A DNA stretch of 64,000 bases from Haematococcus lacustris (lineage: Eukaryota; Chlorophyta; Chlorophyceae; Chlamydomonadales; Haematococcaceae): positions 9,850,616-9,914,615 of the forward strand of contig JASKMD010000026.1 in assembly GCA_030144725.1 (NCBI GenBank), read 5' to 3'. Below the pieces are notes generated by a model. The model searched no databases. It had not been told where the DNA came from and saw only the letters and a list, made by a program, of their open reading frames with translations. Both the position numbers and the translations under genes were made by a program. How positions within the stretch are numbered: position 1 is the stretch's first letter; each line of letters opens with the position of its first letter. Positions 1 through 12,560 of this stretch are shown here, one piece after another.

Positions 1-3000
1 GTCCTCTTCAGCATTGCTGTGCTTAAGGCCTGCACCGCCCTGCCTGTGTGTTTGTTGCAGCGACCCTGCTCCGTGCCACATGTCGGTGGGACTCATGGGA
101 GCTTCAAGGGGCAGTGCCCTCAGCAACCGGCAACCGGACACGCAGCCAAGCCTCCCCCAGCATCTTGCCAGGCAGGTGAGGTGCTCACTTGGCATCTGGA
201 CCGGTGGAGGCTCTAGCTTTGTGTGCGGGCAGCAACGCCGGCAGTGTTCAACAGGACCGCACGTTGACGTACGCCTAGCTATTGATGTGTTGCAACACGC
301 CACTACAATGTATACTGTATTCATATACTTATATGTTAATGTAATACATTTATACATTTATGTATACCGCAAATTGGCGGATGCCATGTACTAACGCTGA
401 TGCTGATGCTGACCTGTCAGGTGTGGCTCACCTGCTGCTCCCTCAGGGTCAGGCGGGCAGCGCTGAGGGCTGCTGCCGCCCCTGCTGCCTGGGTCTGGGC
501 CTCGTGGAGCGCCCCCTCGTGTGCCTTGACCTGATCCAGGGTCACCTGCATGGCGGCATGGGCCGGCCAGGCTGGACCTCCTCGACTGCACAGCTCCCAG
601 GATCTTCAGCTCAATGGTCACTCTGTTTTTGATATAAATTTCTGTCATTTCTGTTTTTATTGATTGGCCAGCTTTGATTGTGGCGCATGTCCTCAACAAA
701 GGGTTGCGGAGCATATGACCCTTGGGCATATGGGATGCATACAAAGCAGGGAGCACCGCCAAGTGGAAGTAGTATTTGCCATGACACCAGCAACACGTCA
801 AGGTCAGGCAGGGGTGACCTTCATTGCAATTCTATGCTTCTAGGGTCAGGCAGGGGTGAAGGGGCGAGGCAAAGTGCAGGGGAGGGCCTGCGATGCTGCA
901 CGGCAAGCGCATGCTTTTGTTAACATCATCATGGACAAGGAAGGAGAACGATACACGGCTGCCGAGGTCAGCAGCCTTGGTACCTCCAATGCTGAAAGCC
1001 AGGGCAAAGGCAAAGGCAAGGGCAAGGGCAACAGCCAAGGCATAGTGAAAAGCTAGGGCAAGGTTGAGGCTGGCGAGCAGCACCAACTGCCAGACAAATT
1101 AGGTCAGGAAGCATCCAGAGCAGGGAGAGGAGGCGGGGGGGTTATGTGACTTCCCGGCTGCTGCACACCTTGATGAGCTCTTCAGGCTTGTGCTCGCCCA
1201 CGCATGTGTCATGCTCAAAGATGCGCTTCTCCAATTCCTGCCAGCCACACCACACTATCACACACAGCCTGGGCCAGCAGCGCTTTGAAACGTCAATCCC
1301 TGATCAACCCCAGGGCAGCGTCAGGCCTCGCAGCCTTGGGGTCAGGTACCTACTGGGCGGGTGGCTAAGCCCACGTGCACTGATCTTCCACTGCCAGCCA
1401 GCTGCTGCAGCCTACAGCTCCTGGCCCACATCACCACACGGCCCACAGCCACAGCCTGGAGCCTCACCAGGCCATGGCTGACAGTGGGAACTGGCATGGG
1501 TCTGAACTCGCAGAAGAGACAGGGCCAGGGGGAGGGTTAGCGCTGGGGGCTAGGATTCGGGGTTGGGGTGGGTTACGCGCAGTATCAGGGTAGCATGGAG
1601 CGGGAACCACTTGATTGGAGTGCTGGGTAGGGCAGGGCAGGGCAGGGCAGGGCAGGGCAGGGCAGGGCAGGGCAGGGCAGGGCAGGGCAGGGCAGGGCAG
1701 GGCAGGGCAGGGCAGGGCAGGGCAGGGCAGGGCAGGGCAGGGCAGGGCAGGGCAGAGCAGGGCAGGGCAGGGCAGGGCAGGGCAGGGCAGGGCAGGGCAG
1801 GGCAGGGCAGGGCAGGGCAGGGCAGGGCAGGGCAGGGCAGGGCAGGGCAGGGCAGGGCAGGGCAGGGCAGGGCAGGGCAGGGCAGGGCAGGGCGGGGGTC
1901 GTGGAGCCCCATTGTGTCATACCACCCATTGTGCTGATCCACGGCTCGTGCCTCTCAGCCCACATGTCCCCAGCAGTCCTGCCACCTCTTGCACCGAGCT
2001 GCCATCTGTTCACATGATGGGTTGGAAGGCGTAGGCCACCTACCTCCCGGGCCTTGCGCAGGGCAGCCTGGCAGCGCTCGTGCTCACGCTTGGCCGCCTC
2101 CAGACCCTGCTGAGCGCCCTGCACTGCAGCCCTGGCGGCGCCTTCAGCCTTCTCCCTGCACACACTCCCACCAGCCAGGTTATCGTCATCGCCATGCTCC
2201 CAGCGGCAGCAGCAGTGGCGGCAGCAGCGGTAGCAGCAGTGACGATGATGCGATGACCGGCAGTAAGTAAGGATCCTGCCCACCATCTCCCCTTCTCACT
2301 AAACCTAGGGGAGTTGAGGAGGAGGCGCACCTGCCCCCGCTCCTCCTACTCCCCCTCCTCCTGCCCCTCCCTCCGCCTGCTCCCCCTCCTCCTGCTCCCC
2401 CCTCCCTCATGGCCCCCCCTCCTCCTACTCCCCATCCTGCACTCAGCACCTCATTGACACTGTGCACACCTCCTTTCCTGGCGGGTTGTGGTCCAGGATA
2501 ACACAAGCTGGTCTGTCTGCTGCGTATCCCAGCTAATCAGCGTGTCCTTTAGGGCAGCATGGGCGGCCACATGCGCTGGTGCCTCCCCGCCCTCGTTAAC
2601 TGCGTGACAGGGGACAGTGATGTCACACAACTAGCCAGACGGTCACGCGCAGGACGCAGTAGCAACCGCTGGCGGCAAAGTATCGATATCAACACATGTC
2701 GGGGGTTCGCGATAGCGTGCATCGATGTGCGCTTTTTCAAACTGTGGGGCCATTTCGACTTACGACTGTCGCACCTACAACGTTGCCTCGACGGCCGGCA
2801 CACGGAGGAAAGAGCCGGGACCCGGGAGGCCTGCTAGCACACGGCGACATGACGCGCACCTAGCCGCGGGTCCGCGCCTGCCTCCAGCAACGGCAGCACC
2901 ACCTCCGCCTTGCCCAGAAACGCCGCCCGCCACAACGGAGTGCGCCCAAACTCCCCTCGGCTGTTGGGGTCCGCTCCAAGCCGCAGCAGCAGCTGCAGGC

Positions 3001-5748
3001 AGGCCCAGTCGTAGGGCCAGGCTGGGACAGCTGCAAGCAGCTGCACCTCTGATGACAGCGGCAGCAGCAGCAGCTGAAGCAACGAAATAGAGCCTGATGT
3101 AAATTCAGATGGTGTGCATGTCATGTTCCTGGAGAGGGCACCAATGGAGTGAGAGGGTGTGTGAGGGTGTGTTAGGTTGGGGACACCCACAGTGCAGCCC
3201 CCTACACAGGCAGGCACCAGGGGTGGGTCCAGTCACACCTTGGTCCATACCTGCAGTGTGCTGCAGGCGCCCCCTGCTGCTGCTTCTGATAGCAGGGTGT
3301 TGCCATGGGAGTCCGCGATGTCCATCTGAAGGCCGCAGGCAGGAGCCAGGGGCCAACAGGAGCAGCAGCAGGAGCAGCATCAGCAGCAGCAGGGGCCGTC
3401 GTAGGAGCAGGGGCAGCAACAGCAGCTGCAGGGCCAACACTGGGAGCAGCAGCAGCAGGTTCAAAAGTAGCTGGAGGTCAGGGTCAGTGTCAGGGTCAGG
3501 GTCGTGGTCAGGGTCAGTTGCAGCAGGAGGGGGTCCAAGGGCAAGCCATAGCAGCCAGGGCCAGCTCACCGCGTCCCGCACACCCAGGGCATCAGCCTTG
3601 GCCAGCAGCCCCTCCACCTCCCTGGCATCATCATCATACGCAGCCTCTAGCAAAGCCTTCCGCAGGCTAGCTTCCTGGGCAGGCCAGCAGGTGCTCACAC
3701 CTCCCTCAGCCTCTGTGCCCTTGCGGTCATCATCAGCACATGGCACTTGCCAGGCCAACAAAACTCATTCAACAAGGAACAACATGTTGGCCTGTGGGTA
3801 ATCTCACATGGCACTTGCCAGTATACATGCGACCCAATGGGATACTGCCGTGGTTACTAGCTTAACGAACTAAAGCCCTTGGAGTGTCACACATACACAC
3901 ATACACACACATGCGTAACTGGCATACTGGTGCTGAGTAGTGCGTACACATGATGCTAAGGTGTGGTGCTGAAGTAGGGTGGTACGGTTTTTTTTATGGG
4001 GACGAATTTGGATGGCTTTGGTGTTTATGTTGAGTTTTTTGTGGTGAATTGTGCACGGTGACTAGTCTGGTGACTCTGCTGCTGCTACTTGCGCTGTGGT
4101 TGCTGACCCCAGGCCTGCAGCCCTTTGATTGTTGTGGCTCACAGCGCTCAGCCAGCTGACGCAGGGCACCCGGGCACGCAACCACTAGGATTTGACCCCG
4201 TGTCTTGCATACGCAGCCGCCAGCCAGGGTTTGCGCTCAGGCTGCGTCAACCCACAAGCCGTTTTGGATGTCATACAACTCAGATCTCAATTGCCCAGCA
4301 TCTTGTGACCCTCAGAGAAGAGCACCCCTTGCAGTGCAGCCCCCTAACAAACCCCCGGCTCGCCTCTCTCTTGCGCTGCGCATCCTCACGCGCCCTCTGC
4401 TGTCGCTTGGCCTCTGCCCTGCGCTCCGCCTCGACCTGCAGCACGTGGCCTGGTGCAGCCTTGCCGGACCTGCCATGACCTGTGGAGCTCCCCCACACCC
4501 TCCACTGACCACCACCACACGGGCAGCAGCAGTACGCATGCCACACGGGCAGCAGCAGGGGCAGCAGCAGGGGCAGCAGCAGTGGCAGCAGCGGCTCACA
4601 AAAGGCGCCACTGGGGTGGAGAGAGTCTCACAGCAATAGCAGCGGTGGGCGGCAGCAGCAGTAGCAGCAGCAGTGGCAGCAGGAGGTGTGGTGTTAGTAG
4701 CTGGCCGCCTCTATGGTGGTTGACATATGTAGCGACATGAGCGGGTGATGCCGATGATGGTGCGACGACTGTGCCCCACCCCTCACCTGCAAGACCCAGG
4801 CTTGCTGCCGGGCTGTGGCAGTATCCTCCAGGGCCCGCTGCAGAGCCCTGAAGTCACACTCCCGGTCACACGTCACACCCACCACCCATCATGGCCGCTT
4901 TGCTTTGCCCACACCACACTTACGTGACCTTTGGGTTTGGCTGTCTTGCTTGCACGAGTTGTCTTGCGACTCACTCTTGGACCATGCGCCGCTGCTCCTC
5001 CTCACTCTTCTCAGCCTCGACGGGGCACTCTGCAGCAACGGTCTCCGCTGGCGGGCCCATCTTGGTCTTAGCCTTCACTGCCTTCCCTGTGCTTGCACCC
5101 ATGGCTGACTTGGTGGGGGCGCTCCTGCTGCCCCCAGGTACAGCTGCTTTTGCCTGTAGCTTCTTGAAGCCGGTGATGGGATGTGGCTGGGCAGTGAGGG
5201 ATGCCTAAGGAGGGCAGGTGCAGCATGCTCCGTCACGGAATGTCAGCTGCGCCAGTGGTCAGTCACCACAGCCACTGGGTGCATCTTGGCCTTGTCAGAT
5301 GTTGGTGTTTGGTGCCGTGTGGGTATGATACCTCAATTACACTGCTGTTGAATGCAACCTGAGGTGCGCTGCATGGCTGGGCTGGGAGCACAGCATGTGT
5401 GGGGCTCTCTCATAAGTGTACATACTTGCGACCTGGTCTTCTTTGTGGCCACCACACCCTTGTATGCTTGCCACTCATTGTATTCAGCACAGTAGCCCTG
5501 ACCCTGGCACACACCTTAACTCCGTTGACACTAGGGACAGAGCTCTTGGAAGTCTTGGCATGATCCAGCTTGCCAGTGAGGGTGGAGGCAGCATGTGCTG
5601 GGCGCTTAGTTGGGCTTTGGCTTCTTGCAACGGGCTGGCCTGAGCTGGCTGTGTCAGCCTGTGGTCAGGAATTGGACGTATTACATACTGGATGTATAAC
5701 CACTGGCAGAATATAATGGAAATGTCCACCGACCTTGCCGGGTGCCAT
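1..5748 (-). CDS. IQANK1: Ankyrin-repeat/coiled-coil protein, IQANK1-like (3' part off window)
   Basis: Multi-exon gene read right to left. Exons with GT-AG borders: 5734-5748 (ATG, MAPGK), 5515-5634, 4975-5204, 4787-4847, 4353-4435, 3570-3674, 3251-3325, 2860-3040, 2470-2599, 2044-2155, 1169-1237, 432-545 and 1-39 (open at the edge). Reading phase matches at all junctions except 4353/3674, where either a weak donor a few bases further on or a missed small exon is needed. Order of parts: basic Ser/Lys-rich N-terminus, charged helix (4353-4435), ankyrin repeats (3674-2860; DSHGNTLLSEAAAGG and GRTPLWRAAFLGKAEVV), then coiled coil (2599-432). The order and wording resemble the IQ-motif/ankyrin protein IQANK1 of animals; its C-terminal part would lie left of base 1. 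The cellular role of that family is poorly known; a ciliary role is inference. The introns hold a (GGCAG)n tract and a solo transposon end. Confidence 0.8.
1627..1892. repeat. (GGCAG)n pentanucleotide array
   Basis: About 53 near-perfect GGCAG units with a single visible variant (AGAGCAG near 1755). It lies in the intron between exons 2044-2155 and 1169-1237 of the IQANK1-like gene. Because 5 is not a multiple of 3, it keeps several frames open on both strands, giving artefactual AGQGR-type and ALPCP-type reading frames. Confidence 0.97.
3739..3820. mobile_element. Solo Fanzor-family-B terminal repeat with 14-bp direct repeats
   Basis: Bases 3753-3806 are a lone copy of the terminal inverted repeat that bounds the mini-element at 35689-36134, plus the few bases that normally follow it. 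It is flanked by perfect 14-bp direct repeats CATGGCACTTGCCA at 3739-3752 and 3807-3820. It sits in the 3675-4352 intron of the IQANK1-like gene. The direct repeats look like a target duplication or repair-made duplication of a very small insertion. Confidence 0.8.
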
Positions 5749-6042
5749 CGTTGAATGCTTGGGCTGCAGTACAGGAGCTGGATAGGACAGCTGGGGCGGA
5801 TATTTAGGTTTACATATTGCCTATGCTCACGTCCACAAGTGCATCTATAACCCCCATTCTATCGGGTATCAGCATGTTTAAAACATTTCAATGACGTAGC
5901 AATCGCTTTGGCCGACGCAGCTAGCGCTGTTTTCAACGCAAATGATGTCGGCCAGTCGCATGTTCAAGTCCCACACTTCGAATGAAAATCAGAATGCAAC
6001 GAGGCGAAACGTATCCACCCCTGAGACAGCAATTAGCAGTGC
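5749..6042. promoter_or_regulatory. Divergent intergenic region between two start codons
   Basis: These 294 bp separate the first ATG of the minus-strand IQANK1-like gene (5748) from the first ATG of the plus-strand cyclic-nucleotide-binding gene (6043). The stretch is less GC-rich than its flanks and has no ORF that fits either gene. It must hold both 5' UTRs and probably both promoters. A TGACGTAG sequence (about 5892) resembles a CRE-type site, but no RFX X-box or other motif could be assigned with confidence. Confidence 0.6.
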
Positions 6043-9000
6043 ATGGCGTTTATAGAGCACATAGCGTCGGAGTTTATCGGGCAACTCGTCGACGCTCCTC
6101 ACCTCGTGCGGCCCGAGCCCGAGAAAGACCTCACAAGCTTACTGGCAGGTGCAGTACATGTCATTGATAGAGTTAAATCAGGCAGCAATGCTAAGCGAGT
6201 GGGTCTATTTATAAACGAGCAATATTGCTTAGGTATGCTGACTTCAATTGCTTTACAGCTCCGTGCACCGCAGACGAAACAGGCAGCAATGGGCCCAGCC
6301 CACCAGATTTCGTTAGGCTGTCCACTCCGTCACTGGACAGCACCTCTCAGTCGAAGGTAACCGACCATAGCCTGGCGGAGTGTCATCGCAGACAGGAGCT
6401 GTCTCTGCTCGACTAGCACATGGGCATGCACCCAGTCCACCCTCCCAACCTGTTTCTGCAGGCCCACAAATCACCCATCAGTGCAGCCAGCACCCGCAAG
6501 TTGCATGTGCTGTCCGGGAGGCTGAGCCGCAGAGACTTCTTCCACACCCCAGCTGAGGTGAGCCACGGGTCACACCATGTCACACAGGTCCATGTCAAGC
6601 AGCCATACATGGGTGTCCATGTCAAGCAGCCATACAGTGGCACGACGCGCGGCTTGTGGAGTATTGGGCCCAGGTGTCAAACGTGTGTAAGGGACACTCC
6701 ATTCCACCTGCTCCTTTCGCTGGGATGTGCCGGCAGGGCTCTGCATGCTGCCTCGGCTGCCTTGCATGCACCTTGCAAGCATGATCTTGAAACCCTTCAT
6801 GAACTGCAGCAGTTGCCTCATGCATCCATGGCACCACCCCTGCAGAGTCTACACTGGTTCCAATTCAGCTGCGGATCCTGCTGATCCCTACTGATGTCCT
6901 GCTGAGTGTGAACCCCAGCTAATCCTCCCGAGCGACTAATGCTTTGCGCTACCTGCCCTGGCCGGTGATGAAGTGTGTGCGTGCTGCTCCTGCTGCCCCG
7001 CCCGCTCACGCCATTGCCGCAGCTAAGGTCTGACGCCGACCTGCTGGCCATTGACGAGCTGCTGTGGGCAGCCCCTGCGTGTTCCGTGATGACCCGGCAA
7101 GCGCGCCTACGAGTTGCGCAGCAGACCACGCTCATGGTGCGGTTAGGGGCTGGGAGGGGGAGGGCTGCTAGGGGGCTCGTTTGTGCTCTGGGTCTGGCTC
7201 TTGTGCTTCATTGCCTCCCACTAGACAGTCGATAGCCCGGCCCCACCCTTGGTTGGCCACGCACCAGCCTGGGCCTTGCTGTGGTTCTCCACCCCTGTCC
7301 ACATGACCCTGCCCTCCCTGCCCCCTCACCCCCTGTTGAACACTATTGGCCGTGCCCCATGGAGCAGGAGTTAGAGGCTGGGGCCACCTTGTGCTCGGCA
7401 GGCCAGCCCGCAGCACACGTCTACTTCCTGCTCTCTGGCTGCATAGCCTGGCAGCCCCAGGGTCCTGGGCAGCCCTCCACCCCCCGCACCGCCTGGACCC
7501 TGCCCGCACCACTACACCCACCACCCCCTGCACCCCTCCCCTCCCTTAACCCTACATCAAATCCTAGTATCGGCAGCAGCAGCAGCCCTAACTCGCATCC
7601 TGTGGGCACTGTGATGCTCCAGCCCGGGTCCAGTTTAGGCAGCTTCTTGGCACCTGCCCGCCGCGATTGCATCACGCCCTGCACACGTGCCATGCCAGCT
7701 GCTGCTCTGGCACCCACCACGCCCCACCACACCCAGCCAGCCGTACCCTGGCTTCCCCAGCCGCCTTTGAACCCCAGCGCCTCATGGACGAGCAGACAGC
7801 AGGCAGGGAGAAGAGCAGCAGGGGCGCCAGGGGCAGGCCATGAGTCAGCCCCACCCTCGGTGATGGGGGTGCTTGAGGACTGCTGCTGGGCAGGCAGTGC
7901 CACAGCGGTGTCGCCTGTGGAGGTGGCGGTGGTAAGCCAGGCACAGTGGCAGGCCGTGATGGCGCAGGAGCCGAGATGGGATGCCCGGGAGGTGAGTGGG
8001 GGCTGCAGCCCTGGCAACAGTGTGGGTGCCATGAGCGCAGCCAGTTCACACAGCGCCCATGAGGCCAGTGTTGCAGGTGAAGTTGATGTGGGGGTGCCAT
8101 GTGTGCTGTGAGGGGACATTGCGTGCATGGTTCCGTGACCTGCCTTTGAGGTGACTGTCGAGGAGGGGAGAGTGGGTGCCCGTGGTGCCATGTGGGTTGT
8201 GCCATGTGCGCTGGGCTGTGAGCATGCAGTATGGCACAGCTCAGTCGCAGCCTCTTGCAATGCCCGGCCACAGGGTCCCTTCTTCTTTGTGATGATCGTG
8301 CAAGAGCTGGTGTGACCATGCAGATTAAGTACAGCAGGGCAGTGGGAGGGCTGTTTTTGTGTACCTCCACCTGCCTTTTACCAGTCTATGCACAGCAGCA
8401 GCAGCAGCAGAGCAGTAGCCGGTGTAGTACGGCTGCACCACTGGCACCACTGTCACCGCTGTCTGGACCACATGGCGCACAAGCTTGCACGCACACGCTG
8501 CTGCACATCAATTCCGCCACTGCTGCCTGTGCCTTTGTGTTGCGCAGCTCGCCGAGTTCTTGGAAGACTTGCCGCTGATGGGTCGGCTCTCCCGTACACA
8601 GCTGCTGAGCGCTGCTCGAGTGGCGCGGTGCACCGCACATCATCCCGGCGCTTCTATCTACCGGCAGGAAAGCGAGGGCAGTGACGTGTTCGTCATCCGC
8701 AGCGGCTTCGTCAGGCTGCTGCGCGAGCTGCCGGTAAGCGACGAGCTTTGCGTTCGTGTCGGTAAATATGCAAGCGACCGTCGCCTCGCGAACGATTGCA
8801 GATGCGCAGCTGCAGCGTGCTAAGCAGCGCCTTAAAGGCCGGACAAGTAGCGTCCTCATGCTAGCCCGAATACTGTGCCCCATGTCACCCTTGTCCTCGG
8901 CCATGGGCTCCATCTTTTCACCACACACCACACCACACCACATCATGATCTCCTGTTCTGCTAGTGGCCACCTACTGATGGCTAGCGTGTAGGTGCCTTG

Positions 9001-11912
9001 GCTGCTGTTGGACTCTTGCTGTAGCCCAGCTGCCCAGCTGCCTGGCTGCATGACTTCTGGCACAACAAGACTGGACCTGCTGCCCCACAGGTGGGCCCGT
9101 CTGTTCGTGACTCCATCAACAGCCTGAGTCACACTCTATCACACTTGAGGGAAAGTGTGCAGCAGCTGAGCTCGCCGGGCCAGGCTCACCAGCGCCTGCC
9201 CCACCCCTCACGCCCCACTAAGGCACGTGTTGAGGCTCGTGGCCCTGAGCTGTCTTGCTTGGCGTGATTGCTTGCTCACCCCTTGACGCTGCTGTCATTC
9301 TTTGCTGTACCAGAAGTGCCACCTCCATGGGTCTTTGAGCAATAGGCTGTCAGACCTGAGTGTACCCTTGCCGGCAATGCTTAAGTGTTTGAGCTGCCCC
9401 TACCCTCACCCTACCCTACCCATGCCCTACCCTCTTCTTCCTGCAGTTTCTCCATTGCTTGTGTCAACATCCTCACACCCCACCTTCACTCCTCCTCTAC
9501 CCCACCCTGCTGCTGCAGGCATCCCACAGCGCAGGCAGCCAACCTGCCAGCCCCCGCTCGCCATCTCCCCGCACACCCGGCCGGCCCGGTTCCTCACCCC
9601 GCTCAGCAGCCACCACCCCAGGGCACTGGGGTGGGGGGGGCCTGGGTGCGACCTCCCCCTCAGCCGTGCATGCAGGCACAGGCGAGCCTGCCCCCCAAGG
9701 CTGGATCAGCAGCAGGGGCCACACTCGTGATGGCAGGCCTCACCAGGACAGCGGGTGGGTCCTCAGTTGAGGTGTCAGTAAGCCTAGCCAGGCAGCGGAG
9801 GCCCCTGCCCTCCCCTCCCCTCCCTTGCTGCCCTCTACTGCCATCCTGCTGCTGCGGCGGCTGCGGCTGTGGCTGCTGCTGCTACTGCTGCTGTAGCGAC
9901 TGAAGGGCTGACGTCCAGCATAGGCACATGGAAAGGGGACACCTGGGCACCAGTGTGGGGTTTGTAGTCAGTCATCAAGGGTGTGACCGATGAAGCAACA
10001 GTAAGAGTGTTCAGGACAGCAGTTATGACAGCATGCAGGTCTTGCGAGGTAGAAGAAGAGGGCAGGGTGACACGGCCCAAGTGGCAGCACACAGTTTTTG
10101 TGAGGTAGAAGGGTTGGATTTGGAGGTTAGGATTAAGGGTTAGGGTTGGAGTTGGAGGTGACATGGCTGTTGTGCTTACTGCGCGCGCCCTGCCCCGCAG
10201 GCTGTCCCGCAGCACCTCGCGCCCCGCTTTCAGTCGCCAAGCTAGCTTGCTGCCCGTAAACGTCACCTCCCCGGGCTCGCTGCGCGCCATGAAAAGCTCG
10301 CGATTCAGCACGGTGCCCGATTTTTCCGACACGGACGCATCCGGCGCTCCTGATGGCGAAGCGCCAGTTGCAAATGTTGGTGCCCCTGCACTGCATCGAC
10401 AGTCGTACGTGGACACGTCACACCCAGGCACTCGGGCGCCGCCTCGCCTCGCGCTAAACATAGGCGCTGTGTCGGCGGAGGCGTCCAAGGAGGTGCTGCA
10501 GCCCCGCACGCCCCGCCTCCTGCAGGCAGCAGAGAGGCAGGTCCGTGTGGAGCTGGACACGCTTGGTGCCGGCAAGGTCTTTGGCTTCACTGGCAGCCGG
10601 GGTGGCAGCCAGGCGAACGCGCTGGGTGCCACTGCCAAGTGCCTGACTGCCCCTTCAGCCGCTGCTGCTGATGCGGCCCAGGGTGGGGGCGAGGTCTGGG
10701 GGTCAGGTGTGAGAGGTGGGGGCGGGGCAGGGGGCGGGGGGTCTCATGGCACCACTGGCATGGGAGGAAGTCGTGCGGAAGGTGGGCGTGGGGAGGGAGG
10801 GCCACGATCCCTCAGCGCAGAGGCGGACACCCGAGTGGAGCTGGTGCAATGGAGCCGGGCTGAGGTGGAGGTGGGTGCCTGATCCTGCCTGCCCGCTCAC
10901 ACCTAGTCATGCAGCCACCCCTCACACCTTCCTCCTGGCGCCTTGCACCTATGCTGCACATAGTAGACTGCCTTTGGAATGGGAACACCCTGGTGGTAAC
11001 TGGTGAGCGCCATGAACACTTCTTGTTACCCTCTGCAGCACACTGTGAGGTCTGAAACACCCACTGCCACGCGACCCACTGCCATGCTACCCACTGCCCC
11101 TGACAGACAGCATGCTTGCCAAGCCCAGGGGAGGGAACAGCCTGGCAGTGGCGGTGAGAGGCACCACCCCTGCCTAGCCCCACTGCCACCCTCGTGCATC
11201 TGCAGGCCAAGCTGGGCCCGCTGCTGTCGTTCCTGTGGAACCCCATGGAGACGGAAGGCTCCCTGGCTGCATCCCACTCTGCCATGAAGTGCGTGGCCTG
11301 GGGCAGGGCCAGGGGGGAAGGAGCCAGATGTGGGGTTGTAAGAGGTCGAGCAGGGTGGGGAGGTGCGGTGAGGCGGTGGAGTGATGAGTTGGGGTGATTA
11401 CCGGGGCCAGGGAGGCCGGGTGTGGAGGGGTGGAGGTGGGCAGTGAGGGGGGGGCATGCCAAGACCGGTGTGGGCTGGGCATTTGGCTGGGCTGCTGGGG
11501 TCATGGGCTAGGGCACATAATGGTAGGGTGAGAAGGGGCGGTCCAAGGCAGGTCTGCATGGCGCTGCTGCCAGGTGCTGAGCTAGCTGTGAAACTGAGCT
11601 AGGATCACAGCTTGCAGCCCCACCTCTTGGCAGCTGGGCCAGGTCACCACCACACAGGCGGCTTGTTGGCTTGTCCTGACCGGCCTGATGACAGCTGAAC
11701 GCAAGGCAGCCTTGGGACCTGCCCTCCACTGCTCCGCCACTCACCTTGCCCGCATCCTCCTCCCCTGGCCCTAGCCTCGGCCTGATCTGGTCCTGCCTGC
11801 CCTCCGGCCCAGGGCCCAGCTGCTGCGTACGATGAAGTGGGAGGTTTTCAAGAAGAAGATGGTGTGCAGCGTTCTGGTGCAGAAGCACGCCCGCACCCCG
11901 CGCCTGCGCTAG
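6043..11912 (+). CDS. Protein with three cyclic-nucleotide-binding-like domains
   Basis: Exons: 6043-6148 (ATG), 6259-6356, 6462-6557, 7023-7136, 7368-7991, 8548-8733, about 9091-9220, about 9519-9753, 10201-10870, 11206-11288 and 11813-11912 (TAG). Phases match from 6043 to 8733 and from 10201 to the stop; the two exons between are less certain. First cNMP fold: helix RSDADLLAIDELLW, then LEAGATLCSAGQPAAHVYFL and GTVMLQPGSSLGSF, with a long Pro/Ser-rich insert. Second: FLEDLPLMGRLSRTQLL and GASIYRQESEGSDVFVIRSG. Third, degenerate: TLGAGKVFGF and RVELVQWSRAEVE. It ends in a basic tail (KWEVFKKKMVCSVLVQKHAR). No channel or kinase segment is present, so it is a soluble CNB protein. In green algae such proteins are often axonemal, but that is inference. 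No symbol assigned. Confidence 0.82.
9940..9998 (+). mobile_element. Fragment of Fanzor-family-B 3' non-coding region
   Basis: About 55 bp match the non-coding segment just after the stop codon in the family-B copies at 35.9 and 59.1 kb (shared core GTGTGGGGTTTGTAGTC). It lies in an intron of the CNB gene between 9753 and 10201. No ORF remains. Confidence 0.6.
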
Positions 11913-12043
11913 GCGCCCTGCACCGCCTGGGCATGGACCACATGCGGCTGTGTGGTTTGTTGGGGAGCTTAGTGGTCTGGTAGGCTGACAGCACGGCAGA
12001 GGACCTCTCACGGCAACGTACTTAATGCGGCAAAGGGGGGGCA

Positions 12044-12560
12044 GGCCAACAAAACTCATTCAACAAGGAATAACATGTTGGACTGTGGGTAATCTCACTC
12101 AGCTACTCCAATTAAGTTGAAGCATCCTCGGTCGCACCCTTGATGACTACAAACCCCACTCTGGTGGCACTTTCCCGGGACAGACCACTGGGCTCCTCAT
12201 CAAAACTAACAGCATCATGCTTTGTAAGGCTGACAGCCTGTGTAAACTACTAGGCCCTATGGGTTGTTGCGGGCCCGGCCATCAATGCCCCGCCGGTACT
12301 CTGCAGCCCGGTGCAACCACTGCTTGCCCTTGGGCAGCCGGTCATTGACACGCTTGTAGCGCTGCTGGTACTCCTTGCCAATGGGGGGCAGAGCCTCAAG
12401 GTCATCCCATTGGCACAGCTCAATGGGGCGCTGTATGCTTTCCACAATGCGCTGCAAGTTCATGCACCCGTTGGTGTCCCAGTCCAGCCACCTGCCCCCT
12501 GGGGGTGCCTGGGGTCGTGGTGCTGGGCCAGGTGCTGCAGGGAGGGGGGGGGGCCTGGGC
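12044..12560 (-). mobile_element. Fanzor family B, 3'-terminal fragment (RuvC-III to TIR)
   Basis: Reading right to left: a RuvC-III-like strand with DWDTNGCMNLQRI (12488-12450; the usual R between the two D is W), then RPIELCQWDDLEALPPIGKE and a tail HRAAEYRRGIDGRARNN, a stop at about 12257, about 165 bp of non-coding sequence, and the family-B terminal repeat at 12044-12090. The 5' part of the nuclease is missing and is replaced by low-complexity G-rich DNA (12530-12670). It lies just downstream of the CNB gene. It is a dead transposon end, but the full 3' non-coding region is present. Confidence 0.8.

Noticed and set aside
61..175. Plus-strand exon-like segment with good acceptor (TTTGTTGCAG) and donor (CAG|GTGAGG)
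   Set aside because: The minus-strand IQANK1-like gene has phase-matched exons on either side (1-39 and 432-545), so this lies in its intron; no plus-strand partner exon was found.
1585..2286. Long minus-strand ORF with ALPCP repeats
   Set aside because: Only the 2044-2155 part is a real exon (coiled coil); the rest is the GGCAG array.
5749..6042. RFX X-box for ciliary regulation
   Set aside because: No sequence here fits the two half-sites convincingly; only a loose CRE-like TGACGTAG is visible.
9835..10638. 267-codon minus-strand ORF opposite the CNB gene
   Set aside because: It is antisense to a phase-matched exon (10201-10870) and includes a Fanzor non-coding fragment; no family resemblance.
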